Source: Bacteroidota bacterium | Lineage (GTDB): Bacteria > Bacteroidota > Bacteroidia > UKL13-3 | Length of the DNA: 64,000 nt | NCBI GenBank assembly: GCA_947457395.1 | Contig: CANGVA010000001.1 | Location: 62,001-126,000, forward strand | Direction: 5' to 3' | Shown: in pieces, positions 48,458-57,500 of the stretch | How positions within the stretch are numbered: the first letter of the stretch is position 1 | Layout: each line of letters begins with the position of its first letter | The notes under the pieces: model-generated | What the model saw: only the letters and a program-made list of their open reading frames with translations | What the model was told of the DNA's origin: nothing | The model's database searches: none | Program-made: the position numbers and the translations under genes

Positions 48458-48841
48458 ATGGAAAAGAAAATCATTACTAGCAGCAAAGCCCCTGCTCCCA
48501 TAGGGCCATACAGCCATGCCAATTTAATTGGCAATACCCTTTATGTTTCAGGTCAGGTAGCCAAAGATGCCCAAACCGGGGAAATGGTACAAACCGATAT
48601 AAAGGCGGAAACCCGTAAGGTTATGGAAAATGTTTTGGCTATCTTACAAGAGGCAGGAATGGACCAGACCCACATTGTAAAGACCACTATATTCTGCACC
48701 GATTTGGCACACTTTACCCAAATTAATGAGGTTTATGGTAGTTTTTTCAGCGGAAATTATCCGGCCCGTGAAACAGTTCAGGTTGTAAAGTTGCCATTAA
48801 ATGCCAATGTAGAAATATCTGTAGTAGCCGTTAGACAATAG
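48458..48841 (+). CDS. ridA: RidA family enamine/imine deaminase
   Basis: A protein of 127 residues from the ATG at 48458 (MEKKIITSSKAPAPIGPYSHA). The YjgF/RidA signature is complete, with GQVAKDAQTG, the Arg/Glu-bearing PARETVQVVKLPLNANVEIS and C-terminal VVAVRQ. RidA hydrolyses reactive 2-aminoacrylate-type enamines, protecting PLP enzymes. The track ORF starts at 48338 and would add 40 residues that look like a signal peptide. I prefer the short form because it has canonical family length, a promoter box lies between the two starts, and the long form overlaps the divergent gene by 70 bases. Confidence 0.92.
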   Translation: MEKKIITSSKAPAPIGPYSHANLIGNTLYVSGQVAKDAQTGEMVQTDIKAETRKVMENVLAILQEAGMDQTHIVKTTIFCTDLAHFTQINEVYGSFFSGNYPARETVQVVKLPLNANVEISVVAVRQ

Positions 48842-48949
48842 CATCTTGACGCCCGCCTAAAAAATTTTAAATAATTTAAAACAATTTTTAATTTAATCAC
48901 GTTATCCATGCATAACTCATTCAGAGTTTTTTTCATAGTGTGGTGAAAA

Positions 48950-48981
48950 AGGGCAGAACGCTTATGTTCTGCCTTTTTTTT
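48950..48981 (+). terminator. intrinsic terminator downstream of ridA
   Basis: GGCAGAAC-gcttat-GTTCTGCC followed by eight or nine T, about 110 bases after the ridA stop and about 135 bases before the DUF4397 gene. Confidence 0.85.
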
Positions 48982-49116
48982 GTCTGATTTTGGTAACTTC
49001 TACTTATGTATAAAACCATTAAGGCTTGAAACAAAGCCTTTTGCATTGTCTACCATGTTTATCCAATAAAACTTTAGATCAAATTCTTTTGTCTTTATTA
49101 TTCATTTGATTTAATC

Positions 49117-50865
49117 ATGAAAAAATTACTACTAAATTTATTAGGCGTGACGGCAATGGTTTTACCGTTAAGCCTCTCTGCTCAAACGGCTAGAGTTATG
49201 GCCATTCACAACAGTGCCGATCCGGCTGTGGATACAGTGGACGTGTGGCTCACTGTTTCAGGAGTTTCAACCAAAATTGCGGATAATCTGGCTTTCAGAC
49301 AGTCTACAGGCTTTATTAATGCCCCTGCCGGTGTTAGTATTCGCCTGGCTTTCGCTCCCAAAACAAGTACCGTTATTGGCGATACTTTATTAGGGTTTGG
49401 CTATAATCTGGTTGCCAATGAGCGTTATGTATTATTGGCACAAGGGCATGTTGGAACAGGATTTAATCCACAATTCCCCTTTAACCTACATGTGGTTAAC
49501 CCTGTGCTTGAAAGATATACCGGTGCCGGAGACTCAACAAGCCTATCTGTTGTGCATGGCGCAACAGATGCCCCTACAGTGGACGTGTCATTAAGGATTG
49601 GGAATGAAGATGCAGGTTATTTGACAAATCTCGACTACAACAATAATTATAAGAACGTTCTATTACCAGTAGAAAACTATTTTATTGATTTGATACCATC
49701 TAATACAGAGGAAGTTTTGATTACCTATGCAGCACCAATTAAAGCGCTAAATCTTCAAGATAGCGCAGTAGTTGTTTTTGCATCCGGATTTTTGGATCCT
49801 TCTAAAAATAAGAATGGTAAACCTTTCGGATTATTTGCGGCACTATCTAACGGTACTGTTGTTGCACTTCCGGTGCAAAATACTTTCAGGCTTCAAGCGT
49901 TTCACAACTGCGCTGATCCTGCAGCAGATACGGTTGATGTATGGCTTATTAATAATGACAATGATACCAAAACTAAACTTATTCCTGATTTTGTTTTCAG
50001 AAAAGCTACGCCATTCATTAATGCCCCTGCTGGTGTTGACATAGGTATTGGTGTTGCTCCACGCAACTCAACTGAAAATGATATTATTTATACTGAGGAG
50101 GTTGGTAGGGTTCCAGGAGGATATTCTGCAATTGCAGTGGCTGGTGGTGTATTGGATACTTCTAAATTCCAGGCTAATCCTTCAGGTGTTGAAATAAGTT
50201 TTGCAATCAATGGAGCATCTGCATTAGAAAAATCTCCTGTGGCAGGTAAAGTTTGGCTGAATGTATATCATGGATCAACCGATGCCCCAGCTGTAGATGT
50301 GAAGGTAAAAAATGGTCCAACACTGTTTAGTGGGTTGGAATTTACAGATGGTGGCGAAACAGGGATAGCAGTGACCGCGCAATCTTACACAATAGATATT
50401 ACACCTGCAGGCAGCTCCACTGTGGTGGCATCATACACTGCGCCACTCACAGGTTTTGCTGATAGCGGAATTGTAGTTATTGCCTCAGGCTTTTTAACGC
50501 CCAACGTCCCAACCGGCAGAGATGCAGGTGCACCATTTGGTTTGTTTGCTGTTACCCCATCGGGTAATGTAATAGCATTGCCTGCTATAAGCACATCGGT
50601 TAATGATATCAGAAAAAGCTTCAGTAATTTGCAATTGTACCCAAATCCTGCAACCAGCAATATTGTTATTGCATCAAAAGAGTTAACAAGCGGAACAAAC
50701 ATATCCTTAATGGATATTACAGGAAGAGTAGTATTGAGTTATGAATTAAGTCAGGAAAACAAAGAAGAAGTTAGCCTGAACATTGATGGTTTAAACAAAG
50801 GTATGTATATGGTACATATCCAAAACGCATCATCTTCATCAGTATATAAATTGATTAAGCAATAG
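49117..50865 (+). CDS. DUF4397 T9SS-sorted surface protein with internal duplication
   Basis: A 582-residue protein with a signal peptide (MKKLLLNLLGVTAMVLPLSLSA, then Q). Four DUF4397-like beta-domains are arranged A-B-A'-B'. A units begin AIHNSADPAVDTVDVWL (residue 29) and AFHNCADPAADTVDVWL (residue 261); B units carry VVHGATDAPTVDV (about 147) and VYHGSTDAPAVDV (about 385). Each B unit ends FGLFA-TPSGNVIALP style. The C-terminal T9SS domain starts LQLYPNPATSNIVI near 505 and ends SVYKLIKQ. It is probably a cell-surface or matrix protein of unknown binding target. It is monocistronic, with terminators on both sides. Confidence 0.9.
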   Translation: MKKLLLNLLGVTAMVLPLSLSAQTARVMAIHNSADPAVDTVDVWLTVSGVSTKIADNLAFRQSTGFINAPAGVSIRLAFAPKTSTVIGDTLLGFGYNLVANERYVLLAQGHVGTGFNPQFPFNLHVVNPVLERYTGAGDSTSLSVVHGATDAPTVDVSLRIGNEDAGYLTNLDYNNNYKNVLLPVENYFIDLIPSNTEEVLITYAAPIKALNLQDSAVVVFASGFLDPSKNKNGKPFGLFAALSNGTVVALPVQNTFRLQAFHNCADPAADTVDVWLINNDNDTKTKLIPDFVFRKATPFINAPAGVDIGIGVAPRNSTENDIIYTEEVGRVPGGYSAIAVAGGVLDTSKFQANPSGVEISFAINGASALEKSPVAGKVWLNVYHGSTDAPAVDVKVKNGPTLFSGLEFTDGGETGIAVTAQSYTIDITPAGSSTVVASYTAPLTGFADSGIVVIASGFLTPNVPTGRDAGAPFGLFAVTPSGNVIALPAISTSVNDIRKSFSNLQLYPNPATSNIVIASKELTSGTNISLMDITGRVVLSYELSQENKEEVSLNIDGLNKGMYMVHIQNASSSSVYKLIKQ

Positions 50866-50881
50866 TTTCTTATTTTGCCAT

Positions 50882-50917
50882 AAAAAAAGGCGGTTCTATT
50901 AGAGCCGCCTTTTTTTA
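50882..50917. terminator. bidirectional terminator between DUF4397 gene and the barrel fusion
   Basis: GGCGGTTCT-att-AGAGCCGCC (one G-T pair) between an A-run and a T-run. It serves both convergent genes. Confidence 0.85.
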
Positions 50918-50956
50918 TGACAAAATGCAATTGGATCAGTAATGATTTGAGTTATC

Positions 50957-53900
50957 CTAGAAATCCATGCTGAGTGATAAATAGTAAACCGGTTTTCTGT
51001 TAACCTCTCGATCTTGAATGCCCCATGCGGTATCAAATCTCACAAAGTAACCGAATAACTTGGTACGCAAGCCACCGCCCATTCCTGCTACAATAGGCTC
51101 CCTAACATTAATTACTGTAACACGGATATATTTTTTTTCAACGACCTTTAAATTATTGGTATTTTCCTCCGAATAAGGATCGCTTCCTACCCAAGCAGTT
51201 CCAATATCAAAGAAAGGTACCACTTGAAAGTTGTTGATAAACTCAGAACGTATTGGTCTGTTAAATAAATAGGAGAAAACAGGGAAACGAATTTCATTGC
51301 TGATACATGCGAATGAATTTCCGTTTCTAATGTTTTGATTAAACCCCCTCATATTGGTTGCCAGCGCCTGAAAGGCATAATTTTCTGTAGCGATGGTTCC
51401 TTGTGAGTTATCAAACTGTGCAAAGAGCCAGTTATCAACGCCACCCATAACATACTTCACCTTAGCTGGCCCGAATGAAGTATTATATGTGATACGTGTT
51501 GCAAAAATTAATTGCCTATGTAATGGTTCATAGTGCCTGAAGTCAAAACCTACTGCATTGAGTTGCACATCCTCATTATCCCAATTTTGATATCGCTCGT
51601 AAAAAATTTTGAAACGGGTACCATTCCATAGGTTTAAGCCTTTGGGCACAGTATTATCAAAAACAAATTCTGCTTTACCTCCATACCAGTAATTTAAATT
51701 ATCAGGCCTTTCAAGAGAAGTTCTGGATGTTGCCAAAAATATATCGCGGTCGGCTCTGCCAAAAATGCTAAGCCTTAAACTCATAACCGGATTAAAAGGA
51801 TATTTTATCTGGTATCTTATTTCATTGGAGATGCTATTTACTGCCGTGTTTTCTGCTTGCCCCTCTCGTACCTGTCTGTAAAAAGTAAATTTATGATCCA
51901 GTTTTTTCTTTAGGTTTTCATATGACAGGAAATAGTCGGCACCTGTAAAATCCAAGGTAAACCTAACCCCGCCTACAATGCGATAGTCCTCAAATAAATC
52001 TATTAACCCTACCTTAAACATGCCGTTTAATCCGGGATTAAACATATTTTGGCCACTGGGCACAATTGGCTGATAATAGGTGTTTATAATGGAGTTATCC
52101 AATTGCGTAACCAGAAAGTCAGAGAAAAAGGTAACATCATAAAAGCGAGGCGCGGCCAGTTTAAAGTTTTTTCCCAGGCCCGATGCAGGTAGTTTATATT
52201 CCTGCTGAACTTTTATATCCTCAGGTTTCGCGGTAGGAGATGTAAATTCATTAACAAAGAAATAAGCATATTTTTCAACCACTACCTCTTTCTCAGCTAC
52301 GATTGGTTGTATGTCTGCTTTTTTTCTGCGCTTGCTGTATACAACCGGTCCGGAAACGAATGACTTATTTACAGGACCTGATTTTAGCCTGTACATATTT
52401 GGGTAAGTTTCAATTTTTCTGCTATCGGCTTCTACTGTTTTTGAAACAGAGACATTCTTTATGTGAAATTTTTGCTCATCAAAAATGACTTCATACAGCT
52501 GCTGAGTTTGCCTTGCCACATCATGTGAGAGAATACTCCTTTTATAATTGGTAAGTGGGTATGTATATACAATATCTTTATTATGGATAATGGTATCTAT
52601 TTTAACCACATTACTATCCAGCACCATTCTTTTACCTTCATATTCAAACTCGCTGCCCTGGTCTTTGAGTTCATCATAAAACAAGGTATCTGCTGGTATT
52701 TCAGGATTGCGGTAGTGTATATTTAACTCTGTAAAATCATACTCAGTTTCTACGCGCACGGCATACCTGTTTTTAATGCCATTATAATCTGTAAGGTAAC
52801 CGAAATAATTATTGCTGTATTCAATTGGGTGTGTCTCATTTATTCCGGGTGAGTAGGTTAGCCGTTTTAATTCAGTACCCGGATCTTCAAAATCATATAA
52901 GTAAATATCAAGATTGTTTCCTTGCTGCAGGGTAGGTGTGGATGGCGCCCCAATTAAATTACTGTTTCGGTTAGAGGAGAATATGATTTTTGATGAGCCA
53001 TCTACAAACCTAGGGTAGAGATCATCATGCATGTCATTTGTAAGTTGCCGCTCTCTGCGGCTTTGGATATCATATGAGTAGAGGTCTGACTGTCCTTTTC
53101 TGACGGCCGATAAAACAAGGGTGCGCTGATTATCTGAATAAGTGAATGATAAAATTTTATCAAATTTCAGGAAAGGTGTGTGCTGTTTCTTTTTGGTGAT
53201 GAGGTCTACAGTTGTAAGAATTACTTTCCCTCTTTTCTCATGTATATATGCAAATTTTTCGCCTCCGGGATGCCATGCAACCATTGGATAAGAGTGGTCA
53301 AGTTCTTTTTGGTGATATTTTAAGCCACCCTTATGGATTTTTTTGCTTTTACCAGTTTGTGTGTTAAGCATCCATATTTTGTATTTGCCGTTGCGGTTTG
53401 TTTTGTAAATCAACCGATCACCTTTTGGGCTTACGCTCAAATCAGGCTCTACATAAGGCATCAAACGCTTCTTAACTTTAAAACCGTTATTAGGCAAGGT
53501 TCTGCCATTGTCTTCTTTGGCATATTGATCTCTATAATATTGGAGCCAGTCTTTGCTGCTTTGCTTAAGTGATGTTCCGGTAACATAAATAAGTGCAGTT
53601 TCAAAATTACGACTGATTCTTGTTACGTAAAGCATTTGGGCTACTACCTCTATGCCATATTTTTCTATCAAAAATCTCCAGTATGAGCTGCCTGCCAGCA
53701 GATAATCTTGCTGAATTAGGCGGTTAAACTTTTTAAACTTAGGCTTTGCTATGATATCTTTTAGCAGATTATCTTTCTCAACGTCCCACGGGTTTCCAAT
53801 ATACTCGGATAGGCCAAACAAATACCAATCTGGCAGATTAAGCAATGCTGCATTTTGAATCCGCTCCTGAATATTTCCGCCAAAAAGCAGCTCGTTAATA

Positions 53901-54343
53901 AGCACTAGTGCAATACCTGAGCGTATTTGTTTTTTAAAATCGGCATGGTTGCCTGTGAAATACACGAATACCTTATTGCTATTAACTTGGGATGTGCCAC
54001 CGGTATTCACCGGTTCATCGGTTAGGTTAAAATTGCCTTGTTTATAATCACTCAGGTTGTTGTAGCAAATAATTTCAACCCTGCCGCTCAGTCGGTGGTC
54101 TAAAATATTCTCAATCTCATTTAATTCAGCTTCAGCGGTGCGTGCTGCAAAGGTTGCAAGCTCTCTTCCCCCTGAATAAAAGTAAGCGTCATAATTCTCT
54201 GAACGCAGATAAGACCATTCAAACCTACCATATTGCACCCTGTTTTGACCAAAAGTAGTATACATGCCCTGTCCCTGCACCCTAAATATTCCAAGCAGGG
54301 AAATACCGCATAGAACTAAGAATATGTTTTTACGATGTCTGAT
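50957..54343 (-). CDS. peptidase-like / TolB propeller / outer-membrane beta-barrel fusion
   Basis: The track starts this ORF at GTG 54280 (1107 residues), but the frame stays open upstream. It encodes RKNIFLVLCGISLLGIFRVQ, a clear signal peptide, with ATC 54343 as the first possible (non-standard) start after the stop. The N-terminal 250 residues resemble a peptidase MA-like domain, with the HExxH position occupied by LVLINEL and LPDWYLFGLSEYIG in the WLxEGxAxY position, so it is probably inactive. Residues 280-560 form TolB/WD40-like propeller repeats (SPKGDRLIYKTNRNGKYKIWML). The C-terminal 400 residues look like a BamA/surface-antigen barrel ending in an aromatic YYLSLSMDF. It is probably an outer-membrane protein. 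Confidence 0.82.
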   Translation of the reverse strand: MRHRKNIFLVLCGISLLGIFRVQGQGMYTTFGQNRVQYGRFEWSYLRSENYDAYFYSGGRELATFAARTAEAELNEIENILDHRLSGRVEIICYNNLSDYKQGNFNLTDEPVNTGGTSQVNSNKVFVYFTGNHADFKKQIRSGIALVLINELLFGGNIQERIQNAALLNLPDWYLFGLSEYIGNPWDVEKDNLLKDIIAKPKFKKFNRLIQQDYLLAGSSYWRFLIEKYGIEVVAQMLYVTRISRNFETALIYVTGTSLKQSSKDWLQYYRDQYAKEDNGRTLPNNGFKVKKRLMPYVEPDLSVSPKGDRLIYKTNRNGKYKIWMLNTQTGKSKKIHKGGLKYHQKELDHSYPMVAWHPGGEKFAYIHEKRGKVILTTVDLITKKKQHTPFLKFDKILSFTYSDNQRTLVLSAVRKGQSDLYSYDIQSRRERQLTNDMHDDLYPRFVDGSSKIIFSSNRNSNLIGAPSTPTLQQGNNLDIYLYDFEDPGTELKRLTYSPGINETHPIEYSNNYFGYLTDYNGIKNRYAVRVETEYDFTELNIHYRNPEIPADTLFYDELKDQGSEFEYEGKRMVLDSNVVKIDTIIHNKDIVYTYPLTNYKRSILSHDVARQTQQLYEVIFDEQKFHIKNVSVSKTVEADSRKIETYPNMYRLKSGPVNKSFVSGPVVYSKRRKKADIQPIVAEKEVVVEKYAYFFVNEFTSPTAKPEDIKVQQEYKLPASGLGKNFKLAAPRFYDVTFFSDFLVTQLDNSIINTYYQPIVPSGQNMFNPGLNGMFKVGLIDLFEDYRIVGGVRFTLDFTGADYFLSYENLKKKLDHKFTFYRQVREGQAENTAVNSISNEIRYQIKYPFNPVMSLRLSIFGRADRDIFLATSRTSLERPDNLNYWYGGKAEFVFDNTVPKGLNLWNGTRFKIFYERYQNWDNEDVQLNAVGFDFRHYEPLHRQLIFATRITYNTSFGPAKVKYVMGGVDNWLFAQFDNSQGTIATENYAFQALATNMRGFNQNIRNGNSFACISNEIRFPVFSYLFNRPIRSEFINNFQVVPFFDIGTAWVGSDPYSEENTNNLKVVEKKYIRVTVINVREPIVAGMGGGLRTKLFGYFVRFDTAWGIQDREVNRKPVYYLSLSMDF

Positions 54344-54504
54344 AAGGCTGAATCTTTAGCTATCAAAGTTTAATAATCTTAAACATTTAAACAAATAAAT
54401 ACCATAAAGTTTATGGCATATTTAGACATAGTAATCATAGAAAAGCAAGAAATTACTTTTTTATATGGATTTGTTTTTTAAATTTTGATTTTCAGGGTTT
54501 TTTG

Positions 54505-54519
54505 ACTTTTGGCAAAAGT
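54505..54519. promoter_or_regulatory. palindrome ACTTTTGGCAAAAGT upstream of the giant gene
   Basis: Perfect 7-base arms around one central G, 28 bases before the ATG at 54547 and in the shared upstream region of two divergent genes. It could be an operator for a dimeric regulator, or chance in AT-rich DNA. Confidence 0.3.
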
Positions 54520-54546
54520 ACCTGAATACCATAACCCACTTATACT

Positions 54547-57500
54547 ATGAAAAACCTCAATTCTCCTCTCAGAGTTGTTACTCTGCTATTCTTTTTTATT
54601 ATTCAGGCAATTCCTTCAACAACCTATGCAGCACTCTCAGGTAATTATACCATCGATTCATCTCAAGCTGCTACGTTAACCAATTACCGCGACTTTGTAT
54701 CTGCTATTAGTGATATGCGGATTGGAACGCGCTCAGACGGAGGCACGCCTAATGGGGCAGGACTTACCGGCCCCGTTGTTTTTAATGTGGCTGCGGGCAC
54801 GTGGGTTGGGCAACTGGATATTACCGGAATAACCGGTGTAAGTGCAACTAATCAAATAACGTTTGATGGCGGAAACGGAAATGCTGCTACCCGTATCATT
54901 CAGTTTAGTGCTACTTCACTTGCTTCGGCATTTACCGTGCGGATTAACAATCAGCAATTTGTTAATCTTAGAAATTTAACCATTATTGGCTCAGGTCCAA
55001 GTTTTGCATGGCCTTTGCACATTTTCAACACCTCAAGCAACGTCAAGGTTAAGAATTGTATTATTCAATTTACATCAGCATTTTCTGCACACACAAGTAC
55101 CAATTTTGCCGCAGTGGTTCTTAACAACAGCACAGCCAGTCCAACTTCTGGAGGCTCAGCAGCGGTTAATGTAGAAATTGACAGCAATCGCATTGTGGGT
55201 GGGAATGGAAATTATTTAATAGGTAACGGATTAAATACAGGGATCTTTTTCAGAAGAAATCAGGTTGACAGTTCATTTCTTTATGGTGTTTTTGCCCAGG
55301 CTGTTGGGAGTTTAACCATCAACAATAACAGTTTGAACATGCTGAGTGCGGGGAATATTTCATCTGCAGGTATTTATTTAAACAGCACCCCTCCAACTAC
55401 ATCCAGTTTTCATCAAATTAACGGCAACAGTATTATTCAGGCTGGTCTATACGGCATATTTATATCTGGAACAAATGCACAGTCTACTCCGCGCTGTCAA
55501 CTAATCAATAATGCAATTGGAGGTGGCTTCAGGAATACAGGCAATCCTGCAGGAATTTATTTTACTTCTACATATGGTTGGGATGTGTTTTATAACAGTG
55601 TTAATCTAGATAATGTTGCAACTGGTAGTCAGGCTGCTGCTTTTTTCTTTAATAATTGTTGTACAACAGGCTCAACCTTGCTCGATATCAGAAACAACAT
55701 ATTTGCAGTAACTTCTCCATCAAGTTCAGCATTTACTTTTTACTACGTCAATACCAGTTCGTTCCAATATGTAGTAACAACAACGGCTGCATTAAATTTT
55801 AATAATTATTTTAAAGCGGGTATTCAATCTACTCAACCTACGGTATATTTTGGCGGAAGTGTACTAACACCTGCAAACCTGATTGGTAACGGAGGGTACA
55901 ATACCAATTCAATCATTACTGATCCTACGTTTACCAGCAGGTTCAACCTCAGGCCACTCAATCCTTGCAACAATGGAACGGCCATCGCTGGTATTATTAC
56001 TGATCTTGCGGGAGCAACAAGGAATATGCCTCCTGATATTGGTGCCTATGAAGTTACACCTGTTAACAATGATATAGGAGTGGAGCGCATTACCTCGCCT
56101 GCTTTGCCATTTAGTGCCGGTAATCAAAACATAACAGTTGTGCTCAGGAATTATGGGTCCAACACTATTACAAGCGCCAATGTTAGTTATTCAATTAACG
56201 GAGGTTTCCCGGTTACACTGCCTTTTAGCGGAAGTTTAGCCCCTTGCGGTACAGCAACTTTTACTTTTTCTGGTGGCAGCCAGTTTAACTTCTTGCCCAA
56301 CACACCATATCAAATAAAGGTTTATACTGATAATCCAAATAATAATGCAGATGCAGTGCCCGCAAATGATACTGCAAGTATTCCTTTAATATATTCAGGT
56401 TTATCAGGAAATTATACCATTGACCAATCACAGCCTGCAAGCCCAACCAACTTTACCTCGTTTACATCAGCAGCGCTTGCATTGAATAATGGTGGTGTAT
56501 CAGGTCCGGTTTTCTTTTCAGTTCAGGGATCAACGCCTTATGTTGAACAAATCAAGTTAGTAAATGTATCGGGCAGCTCAGCTACTAATACCATTACTTT
56601 TGATGGTGGTGCAGGTAATGCTGCTAACAGAATAATCACATTTGCTGCAACCTTGCAGGCAGAGAGCCATACCATACGTATTGAGAATACGCCTTGGGTA
56701 AATATTAGAAATCTTACAATCAGAGGAACAGGAGCATCTTTTGCCTGGCCAATGCACATATTTGGTAATAGTGCATCCAACATCAAGGTAAAAAATTGTG
56801 TGATGAATTTTACTGGTGGTAATGGTGTTAACGGAACCAATGACAATTTCACAGGATTGGTATTGAACGGATCAACTACGAGTGTATACAGTAATAGTTC
56901 TGCTTTTAATATTGAGCTTGATAGCAATACCATTGATGGTGGCAACAATGGTATGTTTATTTATACCCAAAACAGCAATAATATTACCATGAACAATAAC
57001 CGCATTAATAATGCGAATTTGTATGGCATTTATTTTTACTACACAACGGCCTTTCGTTGTAATAATAATATCATTAACATGAGGCCAACGGGTGCATCAA
57101 ACTCAATGGGTATTTATGCAAATTTTCCTGCCAACTCCGGTACTTATGCCAAAGAAATTATAGGTAATGTAATTACAGATGCCGGCCAGTATGGATTGAA
57201 CCTATATTACATGCAAGGTACCACCGCTCAGCGGGCAAGAGTGGTAAATAACATGATTGGAGGAAATTTCAGAAGTACAGATCCTGCCGGTATTTACATG
57301 AACCAAAATTGTACGAACGTAGATGTATGGTTTAACAGCGTAAATTTAGATAACGCTGCAACATCTACTCAGACTGCCGCCCTTGAGATTTTATTTAATT
57401 GCTCTGGATTAGATGTGCGTAATAATAATCTTGTAGTTACCAATGCTAACTCAACAGCTTTTGCATTGTTGTGCGATAATCAAAGCAGTTTCAATCAACT

